Assembly: GCA_037074615.1 (NCBI GenBank)
Contig: CM073542.1
Span: 17,438,001 to 17,502,000 of the forward strand
Direction: 5' to 3'
DNA: 64,000 nt
Origin: Leucaena leucocephala
Taxonomy: Eukaryota > Streptophyta > Magnoliopsida > Fabales > Fabaceae
Below are positions 12,381 through 25,055 of this stretch, in pieces; positions within the stretch are counted from its first letter, which is position 1, and each line of letters begins with the position of its first letter. The notes under the pieces were generated by a model. The model saw only the letters and a list, made by a program, of their open reading frames with translations, made no database searches and was not told the DNA's origin. The position numbers were made by a program, and so were the translations under genes.

Positions 12381-12717
12381 GATTCTACAATTAAAAATAT
12401 GCAATTCAATTAGCAATCTCCCACTAAATAAACAACCCTCAATGCAATAGTTAATGGGCTAAGATCCATATTTGGCTCAAACTTAAGTCCGCTTTGGCAG
12501 GACGCTTAAATTAAGTTATTTAGGTAGGTAACACCTTTACCAATTACATCAAATGTAACTCTTAGATGTTCATGGGATTCTATCATCATATGATCTGGCA
12601 TGTTTTTAATCCCATCTAATGCCTTGAGACCCAAAACCGTTTTGTTAATCTCAATTAAGTCAAACAATAATAAACATGTGAGAGTAGCACCATTACTCTT
12701 GCTTATCTCCCCAATTA
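12381..12717 (-). other. Leader of element A without a visible primer-binding site
   Basis: This lies between gag and the LTR remnant. A plant copia element would normally have a primer-binding site resembling TGGTATCAGAGC at its LTR edge. No such sequence is present on the minus strand here, which fits a deletion covering most of the 5' LTR and its inner edge. No gene was seen. Confidence 0.55.
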
Positions 12718-12813
12718 ATAAACATGCAAATAATATGATAACACAATTAATAAATTCATAAATTAATAATGTTCATAAGACAATGATTGACCCCTAGGGC
12801 ATGATTTCCAATA
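12718..12813 (-). repeat. 5' LTR remnant of element A (96 bp)
   Basis: It matches 8284-8380, the outermost part of the 3' LTR, almost base for base (AATAAACATGCAAATAATAT at the inner side). It ends in TTTCCAATA directly before the GTAAC duplication. Homology stops at 12718, so about 1.78 kb of the LTR is missing. Confidence 0.85.
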
Positions 12814-12818
12814 GTAAC

Positions 12819-14106
12819 CACTTTCTACTTGTTATAATGCTAATGTCTTATTTATGAGTAGTTTTGGTTTCTTTAACTCATTAAATACTATGGACTATAG
12901 TTTGATATATGATGAAATTATTTGAATTGAAATAGTCTTGTGGGACTTATGTTTTTTAAAATGCAATCCTTGGAACTTATGTCATTATGTTTGAATTATG
13001 AGAATTTGATTTGTAAATGAAATATGGATATTGAAATTGACTACATGTTGAGCTTTTAAGCATGGTGCATATTATGGGAAATGGTGAGTGGATTGTATTT
13101 ATTACCGTTATGTGATGAGGCCTCTATTTATGTATGATGGTTGGCTCTGTCGTCTCTTGTGTAGAGTAGGCCCTAGTGGGTTTTTTGTCCTCCTACCTGA
13201 GGATAGGCCTTTCATGACTCTTTTTGTCCTCCTGCATGGGGATAGGCCTTCATGGTTCTTGGATTATAGTTATGGGTTATATTTACATCATGACATTTGA
13301 AATTGTTTATTTATTGTTAATTATGATATTACTGGATATCTATCTCACTTGACACCTCACAAACACATATTGGTATATATGATGAGTAGAAAATATTGGT
13401 TATTGAGGCTTTAGTTTTACCCTGTGTTATTTATATTTTTCAAGAGTTAGTTTAGTTTCCAATTCAAACGGGAAGTTGTGGGAGGCATAGTAGTGCTATT
13501 TGATTTGTATAACACGCTCTTTTATGTTTATGTATTGAATATATGTAAATGGTCACTATAGGGCCTACTTTTGTTTATATTTTGATAATTTGCTATTTTG
13601 ATGATCATATTTGACATTGTGTGCTGGTAGAAGGCCAGAGGCTTCTTAGGATTATGCATGTCAATTTATAGATCCATGTAACTATTATTATATTAATAGT
13701 ATTATTCAGTATTTTATTTGTGTTATGGGCTTTAGTGTTATTTACCCAGGTTCAACAATTGGAGGCCCATTTTAGAAGTTTGGAATTGATAACCGTGATT
13801 GTGGTGTTAATTGAACCCTATAACCATGTTAGTGGGGCTAAATCCTTTCTAATATGGTTTTGCATGTGAAAGTTATGTAAAGCTCTTATATCCATGATAG
13901 TATCTTGATGTAAGTTTTTAATAGTATTGGAAGGGTAGTTTGGTCTTTTCTATCATAGTTATTTGTTGATTAAGAAAAGTCTTTTTATAATCATAATATG
14001 GTTTCTTTTGAATTTTAATAAATCTCTTTCTACCATGATTTACCCTTGTGAAAGTAAGGAATTCATTTATAACCATGGTTACATTGTGATTGATTTATGT
14101 TGTGAA
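12819..14106. other. Non-coding sequence with a short direct repeat
   Basis: No gene was recognised. A diverged direct repeat of about 40 bp containing TTGTCCTCCT...GGATAGGCCTT occurs near 13178 and 13225. The base composition and motifs suggest old LTR sequence, but no ends were found. Confidence 0.4.
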
Positions 14107-14159
14107 CAAAATGGGTTCAAGTAACTAATAGTAGTTATAATATGGAGAATTTTACAATT
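14107..14159. repeat. Right arm of the 53-bp inverted repeat
   Basis: Reverse complement of 5756-5809. The flanks just outside the two arms share no 8-10 bp duplication that would prove a DNA transposon boundary. Confidence 0.75.
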
Positions 14160-15697
14160 ATTGTAAGTTTTCATCGTATTTTTTACTTTTTATATCGCCT
14201 AGTTGTCTCTTTTGTAGATTTTGTTGCTCTTCCTTCTCTAACAAAATCCATTGTTGATGATGTTTGTAGATATGGGCTTCAAAGGAGAGAAAAAAGGTAG
14301 ATCTTTGATCTCATCAAAACAACGAGAGAGATAAATGTAAAATAGTTCTATGAATTTGCCTACTTTTTTACTCTCTCTTGTCCATTAACTCTCTTCCTCC
14401 TTCCACCATTTCTTTAGGCCTCAATGCTCTGCCACTACTATTTTTTAATGATGTTCGTAGATATGCGTTTGAAAATAAAGATAAGGACATATTTTTTATT
14501 AGATTGGGATTTTTTTTGTTTGAAAGTTTAGTGTTTATAACCGATGTAAACAGACTTTTGATGTTGGTTCAAAACTAATATAAAAGGTGGATAAAACAAC
14601 GTCACTAACTTCCAAATCCTTTTGAAAACTGAAGTTAAAAGTCTTATTTAACCAATGTTAAAAGTTGTTTATGTACTACTTTTAATATTTCCTGTTATTG
14701 ATGTTTGTATACATGATTTTGAAAACAAAGATGAGAGATATTTTCTAAACGTGCTCCTCAATGCCGATAATCGTAAGTCACACCCTCATCTAGTAACCCT
14801 CTATCACCATCACCATCACCATCACTATCACCATCACCTCGAACTTGATGCTCAACTTCATAGAGTAATGGCCTCACCACTAATGCTCACCACTCTCGTT
14901 AAAGCTATTCTAACTCTACAACTTCTATTTTCACCTCTCTACATCATCAATCATCATTTGTCCTCCCTTCTTCTTTATTCTGGTTAGTGTTTGACTTGTT
15001 TCCCTCCTATGGTTTTTGTTCTGTTTCAGTGCTTCTTTGTGATTTTTTTATGACTTTCTTCAATTTGGTTTCTTCTTGCTCTTATAATCTATTGAGTAGT
15101 GATTCTATTAACAACTAGTGTTTGTTAATAAAACTGATTTATGTTGTTTCTTGTTGCTCTTGGAATTTGTTAAGTGATTTATGGTACTTCCTCAGTTAAT
15201 GATTTGCTTCTTGCTCTTGGAATCTTCCTTTGACTAAGATATCACGATTCTCGTGAGAATTCTTTATGGTACTAGATGACTGGTAGGTAACTGAGGATTG
15301 ATTGTTAGATGTATGCTATTTTTGTGATTATTATTGTTACAATTATTAATTAATGATGGCCTTGAGAATTCTTTCCCTTTATTTGTTTGGGTTTTCTTCT
15401 ATGAATAAGTGAAGTCAATAGATCCCAAATCTCAATTTTCTAATATTGCCATGTCTTTGACTTGGTCTGGTACGTGAATTGATATGTAGGATTTAATCTC
15501 TATTAATGTTTTATTTTTTCTTATTTAAATTGAGAATCTCTAATCCCTATGTATTAAATAATGGTAAATTCAGGATACATCAAAATAATTAATTGAGGTA
15601 TAATGTATATATTAAATGTGCTTGTTAATTTATTATTTCATTATATGTATCATGTATAATAGATGTGTTTATTAATTTCTTATGTAGATTGTGAAAG
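14160..15697 (+). other. Sequence upstream of the hAT transposase, with a CAC/CAT microsatellite
   Basis: A trinucleotide run of CAC/CAT lies at 14802-14838 and would encode a His-rich stretch if translated. Three diverged copies of a segment reading GATGTTTGTAGATATG-like followed by AAAACAAAGATGAGAGA-like occur near 14255, 14450 and 14700. AACCGATGT/GTTAAAAG-type motifs near 14535-14665 resemble subterminal repeats of DNA transposons. It may be the 5' part of the hAT element, but its terminal inverted repeat was not identified. Confidence 0.4.
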
Positions 15698-18600
15698 ATG
15701 ATGAGCAACACAAAAGTTCGTATGGATAATGTGGAAGCAACTGAAGAGGACATTCAATAAGTTAATAAGGGTCAAGGAGAAGGAGAAGCACTAGTAGATA
15801 ATGCACCAACTAATAAGGGTCAAGAAAAAAAATGGGCTAGAAATAGGCAAACATTTGAAGCATGGAACCATTTCACTAAGTTGTCCTTAGCTAACACGAA
15901 AGGTAAACGTGTAGCAAAGTAAACTACTGTAGACATGAATATGTAAATCACCCATCTTAGCATGGTATAAAACAATTGTTACTACATTTGGAAAAGTGTG
16001 GAAGAAATCCAAATAGAGCAAACAAGTTACAATCCTCGTTCATATCAACTCGTGATAAAGCATTGACTTATCAAATTTATAATGAAGAACAATGCAGAAA
16101 GGCCCTTGCAAAGTTCATCATAGAGGATGATATGCCTCTTTGAATAGTTAAATATTAGGGTTTTAGAGAGATGATGCAAGTGGTTTAGTGTATATTTAAA
16201 GGCCCTTTCACGATGGATAGTTGCTAGGGATTGCTTCCAAGTGTATCTAGAGAAAGCAAAAAGTTTGGAAAAACATTTTAAGCAATCTAAATCCATTTAT
16301 CCCCCACTATAGATTGTTGGACTTCAATTCAAAATGCCAACTATATTTGTTTGATTGCTCATTGGATTGATGAGGAATGGACTTTACATAAACAAATATT
16401 TAATTGTGTTATTGAAAATCATAAAGGGGATAAAGAAATTGAGAACTTCTTGTTGAATTGGAGCATTGATAAAGTTCTTACAATTACAGTTGACAATGCC
16501 TCTTCCCATAATATCGCGATTGCATATTTGAGAAAACATTTGAGGGGTTGGAATGGTCTAATATTTGATGGTAAGTTTATGTAGATGTATTTGCACTCAC
16601 ATCTTAAATCTGATTTTTTTAAGGATTAAAATAAATGAATAGGTCAATTAAGCTCATTTGGCATGAAATCAAATTTGTTACATCTTCTCCATCAAGGCTG
16701 AATAGATTCAAGAAGCTTGTTGTGAAAGAGATAATTGATTCTAAGAGTATACTAACCATGGATTGTTCTACCATATAATTAACTAATTCTTAGTTTGTTA
16801 CAATAATTTAAATTTGCTATCCTGTATTTTAGCTTTCTCTTCACTATTTAGAATTAATTTTCTATGGTTTTTATTGTTTTCTTCATGTTATTAGTGTAAG
16901 GAATTGCGACACGCAGCGGAAATTAACTTAAAAATTTTTCCATTCCTTGTCAGGATCTACCGTATGTGTTTAAGTCAAGTGGGAAGAAGCATTACCCTCA
17001 GTGTTCCTCGGTGACTTCCACAACTTCTGGTCACGACGTTCACAGCTTCTCTCCACGGCTCGTGTTCCCTTTCTGATCGCAAGAAGTTGATAACTCAGGT
17101 CGGCTTCCTCTACTGGTATCCATATGAACAGCGTTCTAACCATGAACGACGTGCTAGCGTTTCCTGTCCCTCCAGGGATTTCTCAAGAATTCGTCCTCTC
17201 CATCTCTATTTCAGTAGTTTCTTATCTACAAACCTTTTGTAGATTCCCCTTCGGCCTTTCTGTGTTCTATATGTTTCAAAACGTAGCTCCTAAAATTAGA
17301 TATATAGGATGCTATGTGTTTTCCTCTACCGAATTGGATTTTGGAGTTAATCTTATCTTAATTCTGAAATTAATACAATATCATATATTGTATAATTTGA
17401 TAAGAAACTAATTAAATAAATATTTATATTAAATCTGTCCCACAGATTTAATTCACCTATTTATTTAACTTAAAATAAAGATAAAACTGAACTATATTTG
17501 ATTTATTCTCATAAATCAAATTTGAGATATCATATCAATTTGAATTTCAAATTTAAACGTGATAGAGATTTAATTTATTCTTATAAATTAAATCTTATAA
17601 ATATCTCTTATATGAGATATCCTATCAATTTGAATTTCAAATTCAAACGTGATAGAGATTTAATTTATCCTTATAAATTAAATCTCATATATCTCTTATA
17701 TATAATGTATGTATACGAATTTATATATATATACGAATATAAATATAAATAAATATATATACATCTATCCTGGATCATTTATTAAATCTGGACATGTCTT
17801 AGATTTAATGAATCTGGACATCATAGCTCGTGTTGGGCTATTTTGTGTGCGACCCTGTAGGCCCATATGAAGTTGGCAGTGGGCCATTTGCTATATTGGC
17901 CCACAAGTCGCAAGCGATCTCTAGCAAGACAGAACGACTACCCAAATTATATGAGGATCGTTAAACGATGTAACCTTTTATACAACCATATCATGTCCCT
18001 TCTATCACGCGATATTTTGGTCATGGATGAGGCATGGATAATGTCATCCTCCTATTCCTAATCGTTACTTTCCAAATCCCTGACTAGTCTAACTATAGAA
18101 ATGGAACTACCTTTCCATTACAGTATGGACATATATTTCACAGACTCACTCATCCAGGGGCCCAGTAATATCTCTCTACGAATGTGAGGGACAAATTCCA
18201 TCTTGACCATTCACATTCCTCCGCATGAAAGAACACTAAGCCCAAACATAGTCTTTATGATCACTCAGTCAAAAGCGACTTTTGACTAGGTCAAAGCTGA
18301 GCATTTGTCATGTAGGAATCCATGATGATCTCAGGTTAAAGGGCATAGTGACATGGTTTGTATATGAGAGAAGCTTATGACGTAACCCATGCAGCTCTCT
18401 CATAGCGGGTTGGTCCAACACCTTATACTCTTACATGTGCCTATGACTTTGATTTATATCTCTATACATCTTCAAAGTCATACTGATCTTATTTCATCTC
18501 TGCTCCTGCATAGATGACCAACCAGGGACATTTAGGATAAGATCATGAATTATCCAAGGATGGTCATCACAGTAAATATGCAAATAATATGATAACACAA

Positions 18601-19730
18601 TTAATAAATTCATAAATCAATAATGTTTATAAGACACTGATTAGCCCCTAGGGCACGATTTCCAATAATTAGGTGGAATTCCATATATCTTATGTTGGAG
18701 AATGTTGTAAAGTTTATCAAAGTCTATGACAAAATGGAGGAAAAAGATTTAGATTACAATGAGTACTTTAAAAAGAAGGTTAGACTTGATTCAAGTCAAT
18801 ATGATGCCATAAATAATGAATATGATGATATTGCTCAAAGTGAAGGTGATGCTAGCTCAACTCAACCTCCTACTACATATGATTGGAGTGTTGCAAAGGA
18901 GTTTCTCAGCTTCATGAAATTGTTCTACTCAATGACCTTAAAGTTTTTCAGATCCAACTATGTAACAACAAACACATGCTTTCAACATATAATTGCAACC
19001 CACTTAAGCCTTCAAGCAAGTGCAAATAGTCCATACTCTTTGTTGATTGACATGACCATCAAGATGTAATCAAATTATGACAAGTATTGAGGGAATACGG
19101 AGAAAATACATTCATTATTGGTTGTAACAGTGATCTTAGATCCTAGATACAAAGTGACATATTTGGAAATTACTTTTGAAAAAAATCTTTCTTAATCCTA
19201 CAAAGCGTAATATTGAAGAAGGTTATCAATATCTTGCATTGCCTATATGATGAATATAAAATTATTGTCAAACCTGCTAATGATATATTTGCATCTCAGC
19301 CAAAACCAAAAGTAGAGCAAGTAGATGCTAGTGATGATGGGGATAATGTGTTGGATCCTACTATTGAACATGAGGTATCCTTGTCCGCCATTGATCCTAC
19401 TTTTGCTAAATTTTTAGCCAGTGCAAACACGGTGTGTAAGAAGCTTGAGCAACTTGTTAAGCTCGATGAATATCTCCAAGTAAAGTTAGTTGGTTTTTCT
19501 AATCCAAAATTTGACCTTCTTGCATGGTGGAAAGGGAATGCTTTAAAATATAAATGTCTGTATCTCATTGCATGTGATTTATTGGCTACACTAGTTTTTA
19601 CTATGTCTTTTGAATCTATTGTTAGTACTGGGGGTTGAGCAGTGGATAGTTTTAGAAGTTCTTTATTTTCAAAAATGGTCAAGGCACTCATATGTGCTCA
19701 AAATTGGCTACATACAAGTCCCCCTAAATT
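15698..19730 (+). pseudogene. hAT-family transposase pseudogene, split by a solo LTR
   Basis: This is a ricesleeper/DAYSLEEPER-like hAT transposase read in pieces. The start is ATG 15698 (MMSNTKVRMDN). A weak BED-finger region with 'WNHFTKLS' lies near 15865. 'NEEQCRKALAKFIIEDD' follows at about 16080 and 'TSIQNANYICLIAHWIDEEW' near 16325. The core 'VLTITVDNASSHNIAIAYLR' is near 16474. After the inserted LTR (16895-18667) it resumes at 18692 with 'YDWSVAKEFLSFMKLFYSMT'. The C-terminal dimerisation segment (LLAWWKGNALKYKCL, then SFESIVSTGG) lies at about 19520-19640. Stops occur after Ile-Gln at about 15758, around 15920, 16140-16310, 19066 and 19636, so it is dead. Confidence 0.85.
16895..18667 (-). 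mobile_element. Solo LTR B of the element-A family
   Basis: The plus strand reads TGTAAGGAATTGCGAC at the left and CACGATTTCCAATA at the right. A perfect 5-bp target duplication, ATTAG, lies at 16890-16894 and 18668-18672. At 1773 bp it is shorter than its relatives, mainly because it has two rather than three 90-bp units (17510-17690). It interrupts the hAT transposase, so it is younger than that element. There is no internal region, so it arose by recombination between two LTRs. Confidence 0.95.
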
Positions 19731-21129
19731 GAATGACTTTAATGATAATTTTAATAAGAGTACAACACTTCTTGTTGGTAATTTGTATATTATTTTCATT
19801 TTTCAATTTGTATTTTTTATTGTTTCATCTTTTCATTATATGTTAATAAATATAGTTTTTGACTTTATTTTGTTTTGTAGAACTAGAGTTAACAGGTTCT
19901 TCAACCGTTTCAAGTGAATTTGAAGATGATGGTGATGGCCACCGTGTCGCAATGGAAATGGAAGGCAAATGAAAACTTGAGTTTATTTGCTTTTGATTCA
20001 TGTTTTGTTGACATCTTGATGACTTATTTTGAAGCCTTTTGTTGATTTTGAACTTTAAAGTTTAAACTTTAAACACTTTTTCAATTTAGTTTTTAGAATT
20101 TTATGACTGTGTTATGAACTTATGATGACTTTTAAAATGTCTTGATGACTTTTGTGGTGTTAAAATGCTACTAACTAGGTATTGGCTGACTACACAAAAT
20201 GACAAAAAAGTATAATTTTTTATTGAAATTTTTGCAATGTTTTATATTTTTTTTTTGAAAAAGTAAAATGGTTGTTTACACCCGTTTAAATCACCCATGT
20301 AAAGTGGAGCCTGATTACTTCCGGGCTCATATGGGGTTGCACACGAGTTTGTGACCTAAACTCGTTTATGTTTAAATGGGCAGGTTACAAGCACACTCTT
20401 GAGTAGCCTAAACCTGACAGTTGCACATCCTAATTAGTAATAAAATAAAACACGATATTACATGGTTAATGAACATGTTAGTTTGTCTTGACTTGAATTG
20501 TGATTATTTGTCATTATGGTTTTATTATTATAATAAATGCAATGTGATCTTCCTAGATTGTTGAAATGCTGAGTTAGTTAACTAATTATCTACTTAGATC
20601 GTTGGTTTCACCTATCACGTTATAGGTGGTGTCATTAGGTAAGGTAGATAGGAATTAAGTTATTGAGACGTTTATCTCACCCGTCATTTTTATCATTTTT
20701 AGGTGAGGGTAGTAAAGGAGTAGCCGCCCTTTATGAGTTATGTTTTGAATTTATAGTTATTTGCCACCTAGGACACGTGCTTTATGGTATGCCATTGATT
20801 ACAGAGCTTTGAACATTGCATTTTTTATTGTTTCATTTATTGCCCCAAATGAGGACTATCTAGTAGTTAGTTGGCTGAAGAATAAAGGACTGTATTATTT
20901 GTTGACTTTTGGATTTTCACAAGACTATTGAAGTATTCAGTTAATAAGTGGAACATTAAGATTGTGGCCAGAGTCCCTTTTATGTTATCCATTTCTTGTG
21001 ATAATATGTGTCAATTAGGTTCAGGTGGATTTTAAATAACTATGTTAGATATGCATCATCCCTTTCTAACATGGTTAAGCCGATGACACAATTGTCGGAT
21101 GGGTAGTATCCCCTTCTCGCATTTGGTTG
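19731..21129. other. hAT 3' region and unassigned sequence
   Basis: After the hAT coding remnant, 'TTCAACCGTTTCAAGTGAATT' and 'GATGGTGATGG' near 19900-19940 look like the last transposase codons. Around 20270-20435, CCCGTTTAAATCACCCATG and ATGGGCAGGTT-type motifs resemble hAT subterminal sequence, and a plausible element end lies near 20435. The stretch from 20440 to 21130 shows no gene; a CACCTATCACGTTATAGGTG palindrome lies at 20609-20628. Confidence 0.4.
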
Positions 21130-22448
21130 AAAGATAATATCCCCTTCTTTGAGGAATATGTGGTTTCCCTTATGTCAATTAAAGGAAGAGATTGTATATT
21201 TGGTTATGATGTTTGATCCTCAAACATTAGCGGAGGCGAGATGTTTGGCACGAGTGCAAGAAATTGCTATGAATCATCACGTGGGCAAGAAAGTAAGTGA
21301 AGGAGTTGTGAGGTTAATGGCGTGGCCCATGATGTAGGTGGTACCGGGGAATTCTTATAAAGACGCCCTTGTAAAAGGTGAGGGTCTACCATAGAGTAGT
21401 ATTTCCCCACTTCTAATCAAGGATTCAGCGTTGGGTTCTAAGAATTTGACAAGATTTGCTGGGCTCTCAAGATATTGACGGTAGAAGAGGAGGCAGAGCA
21501 CAGGGCCAAGAATCTTTGTTTTTATTGTCATGAGAAATTTACTAGGGATCATCGATGCCAACAGAGATAGAGTATGCAATTGTATTTCCTCACACTTGAA
21601 GAAGACGTTATAGAAGGAGAAAGCTCTGAGGTCCTGGACAAAAATTTTGAGGAATCAGTTCCCCTTATATCCTTACATGCAATCAGGGGTGAGCAGACTT
21701 AGGGAACCATGAAGATTGCTGGGAATGTAGGAAAAAGGAGTATCTACATCCTAATTGATAATAGAAGCACTCATAATTTCCTTGACTTGACGTTAGCCAG
21801 ATGAATGGGGTAGCAAAATTCGGGCAAGGAACTATCCTCTGTGCAAGTGGCTGGTGAGCGTCAATTGCAAATTTATGGTGTTTAGGAGAACTTTAGATGG
21901 TGGATGCAAGGATTAGAGTTTGAATATACTTTCATAATTATTGACCTGCATACTTATGATATGGTGTTGGGGCTGTAGTGGCTGAGATCCATTAGGAATG
22001 CCTATTAGGGATATGATCAAATGGCTATGCATTTTTGGTATCAAGGGAAGCTGTGTAAGTTGCAAGTTGAGGGGCAAAACGCATTGAATGTGCTGCCTAC
22101 AACTAAGTTGAGTTTTCATTGTGGCCAGGATCAATAGAGGTATTTAGTTCAACTTTTGCGGCCCCTTGAAGAACTTCAATGTCTTGCTATGCAGGTGGAG
22201 ATAGATATTCCTAAGGAAGTGTAGGGAGTGCTGACATAATTTGAGGATGTATTTAAGGAGCCTCAAGGTTTGTCACCCTTAAGAAGGGGTCATAATCATG
22301 CCATTATTCTCCAGGAGGGAACAAATCCTATTACTTGAAACCCTACCGATATCCTGCTATACAGAAGGATGTCATTGAGTAGTAGATTAAGGAGTTATTA
22401 CAAAATAGGGTTCTTCAGGAAAGTTCTTCCCTTTTCTCTGCACCTATT

Positions 22449-23249
22449 GTGTTAGTAAAGAAAAAAGATGGGACTTGGAGGATATACATCGATTATAAAG
22501 AATTGAATAAGCCCACAATCAAGAACCAATACCCTATTCCCTTGGTAAAAGATTTACTGGATGAGTTATATTTGGCCAGGTGGTTCATTAAGTTAGATTT
22601 AAGAGCTGGGTATCACCATATTAGGATGCTGCTAGCAGATTGTCACAAGACTGCCTTCAAGACTCATTCAAGGCATTATGAATGGCTAGTTATGCCCCTT
22701 GGGTTAACCAATGCTCCAGCCACATTCCAAGGAGCAATGAATGACATCTTTAGGCCCTTCCTTTGTCAGTTTGAACTTGTTTTTTTTTTTTATGATATTC
22801 TTGTCTATAGCTCTTCTATAGCGGAGCATGTGTTTCATTTAAAGGATGTTCTAGAGCTCCTACGTAAACATCAATATTTGGTCAGAAGAAGCAAATGTGC
22901 TTTTGCTACCCAGAATGTTGAATATTTGGGTCATATCATTGCTGCTGGGAAGGTATTCACAGATCCTAAGAAGATCCAAGCGGTAGCAGAGTGGCCAGAA
23001 CTGGAAAACGTGAAGCAATTGAGGGGATTCTTAGGGTTGGCTGGTTATTACATAAGCTTTATCAAGGGATTTGGAAAGTTAGCTCGTCCTTTGACTCTCC
23101 TCACTCCTAAGGATGCCTTCCAGTGGTCAGCATATGCCAACCTTTCCTTCCAAAAATTGAAGGAAACTCTAATTGTAGCTCTAATACTTGCTTTATCGGA
23201 TTTTAGCAAGAGGTTTGTGGTGAAACTGATGCATGTGGGGCTAGGATAG
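22449..23249 (+). pseudogene. Gypsy reverse transcriptase with mutated catalytic box
   Basis: An open stretch of 266 codons covers most of the reverse transcriptase domain: KKKDGTWRIYIDYKELNK, FIKLDLRAGYHHIRM, PLGLTNAPATFQ and the thumb/RNase-H junction LRGFLGLAGYYISFIKGF. The catalytic box near 22785 reads FFFYDILVYS: the first Asp of the invariant Asp-Asp pair is Tyr. A run of ten T residues immediately before it may reflect slippage. Upstream and downstream frames carry stops, so no active enzyme is expected. Confidence 0.85.
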
Positions 23250-24829
23250 GGGTTGTCCTTATGTAGGAAGGATAACCACTTGCTTTCTTTAGTAAGGCCT
23301 TAGCTCCTCAACATATGAAATTATCTATATATGAGAAAGAATTGTTGGCAGTGGTTCTAGCTGTGGAGAATTGGCATCAATATTTGGAAAGAAGCCAGTT
23401 TAGCATTAGGACAGATTAACAATGTCTCAAATTTCTGTTAGGACAGAAGTATAAGACTCCTTTCCAGATGTATTGGGTAGCAAAGCTCATGGTTATGATT
23501 ATGAAATTCAATATAAGAAGGGGAGTGATAATTCTGCAGCTAATGCCCTCTCTAGATTACATGGATCACAAATATTGCAAATGACTCTTGACACTACTTC
23601 TCCAGAATTTCTGAATTTGATAAAAGAGTCCTGGGAAGTTGATCCTAATGTGGTAGCTATTCTATTAGATATTAAGCATAAGGTAAATGGGATTATAGGA
23701 GATTTTGCTGGGATGGATCTATTCTGCAAAAGACAGCAAGATTGTAGTGGGTAATGTTCTTGCTACTAGACAAAGATTCTTGAATGGCTCTATTCTAGTT
23801 CTCAAAGGGGACATTCAGGGATCAATGCTACTTATCATAGAATTCGTAGTCTATTTTGGTGGAAGAACCTTCATAAGGAAGTAGAAGAATATGTAAAGGG
23901 TTTTGACACGTGTGTTAGATGTAAGTATGAGACCATTGCTTCTCCAGGGTTATTACAACCGCTTCCTATTCCAAGTAAAGTTTGAGAGAGTATCTCAATG
24001 ATTTTATAGAAGATCTTCCAAAATCTAATGGGAAGGAGATAATTTAGGTTATCATTGATAGAATAAGTAAATATGCCTATTTTCTCACTTTATCTCATCC
24101 TTTTTCAGCTTCTTCTCTTGCTCAAGTTTTTCTTGATCATATATATAAACTTCATGGAACACCAATAGAAATCATAAGCGATAGAGATCCTATCTTTATT
24201 AGTAATTTCTGGAGAGAGTTTACCAAGGTTTTAAAGATTTAACAGAAGCTATTTTCTGCATATCATCCTCAAAGCGATAGTCAGACTGAAGGGCTAAATC
24301 GCTATTTAGAATCTTACTTAAGGTGTATATGTTGGGAAAATCCAAAAGAATGGAGCCAGTGGGTATCATTAGCCGAGTGGTGGTATAATACATCTTTTCA
24401 TACTGCTATCAAGGTGACTCCTTATGAGTTATTATATGGTCAGAAACCACCTGTCAATTATCCTTACATTCCTAGATTAGCTATTATTGAAGCTATAGAA
24501 GCTTTGAAGCAAGGGAGAGAATGATCACTATCTTAAAGTATCATCTGCACAGGTCTGTTAATACTTTGAAGCAAAGAGCATATGCTAATAGGTGTGATCA
24601 TGAATTTCAGATAGGGCAATGGGTTTTTCTGAAATTACAACCTTATAGACAGATTTCTACAGCAACTAGGAGTACTCAGGAATTAGCTCCTAGATTTTAT
24701 GGGCCATATAAAGTTATAAAAAAGATTGGTCCAGTTGCATATAGATTGGAGTTACCTGTTGAATCTAGGGTTTATCCTGTATTTCATGTATCTCTATTGA
24801 AGCTCCGTCCGGATCCTAGTGTAAAATAG
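23215..24829 (+). pseudogene. Gypsy RNase H and integrase remnant
   Basis: RNase H shows 'LSIYEKELLAVV' near 23320 and 'NSAANALSR' near 23530. The integrase zinc finger HSGINATYH...CVRC lies at about 23810-23930. The integrase core shows IIDRISKYAYF, ISDRDPIFISNFW and TEGLNRYLESYLRC at about 24050-24330, so the three acidic residues can be followed across frames. The C-terminal part 24521-24829 has 'GPYKVIKKIGPVAYRLELP', the GPY/F segment of gypsy integrases. Several stops and frameshifts separate these blocks. Confidence 0.75.
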
Positions 24830-25055
24830 AGACACCTCCTAGTGATTATCTAACCGTTCCTACTTCTCAATATCCTAAGAAGGTATTGGCCACTCGAGTG
24901 GGAAAAAAGAAGCGTATCATTACTGAAGTTTTAGTGCAGTAGAGAGCATTTTCAAAAGAGGAAGTATCATGGATCTCTTTTTATAATTTGCAGTAATAGT
25001 TTCCCGAGTTTTAAACTTCTAACCCTTGAGGACAAGGGTTGTTTTGAGGGGGTAT

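Larger units (their letters stand above)
6504..12813 (-). mobile_element. Copia retrotransposon A with truncated 5' LTR
   Basis: This Ty1/copia element lies on the minus strand and is flanked by a perfect 5-bp target duplication, GTAAC (6499-6503 and 12814-12818). From right to left it has an LTR remnant of about 96 bp, a leader, gag, protease, integrase, reverse transcriptase, RNase H, a polypurine tract and a complete 3' LTR (6504-8380). Integrase and reverse transcriptase catalytic residues survive, so it is the best preserved element here. The 5' LTR and the primer-binding site are deleted, so it cannot start its own transcription or be copied normally. Its LTR family also supplies the three solo LTRs at 16895, 30764 and 38809. 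Confidence 0.9.

Noticed and set aside
14655..14987. His-rich open frame
   Set aside because: The histidines come from a CAC/CAT microsatellite. The rest shows no known domain, and the segment fits non-coding sequence upstream of the hAT remnant.
15698..20435. Complete hAT element with terminal inverted repeats and an 8-bp target duplication
   Set aside because: The transposase remnant is clear, but no matching terminal inverted repeats or duplication could be identified by eye, so only the coding remnant is called.
20435..21129. 5' LTR of the gypsy element that ends at 25329
   Set aside because: No stretch matching TGTTATGAAAAGTTAG or the rest of the 25056-25329 LTR was found upstream, so a left LTR cannot be supported.
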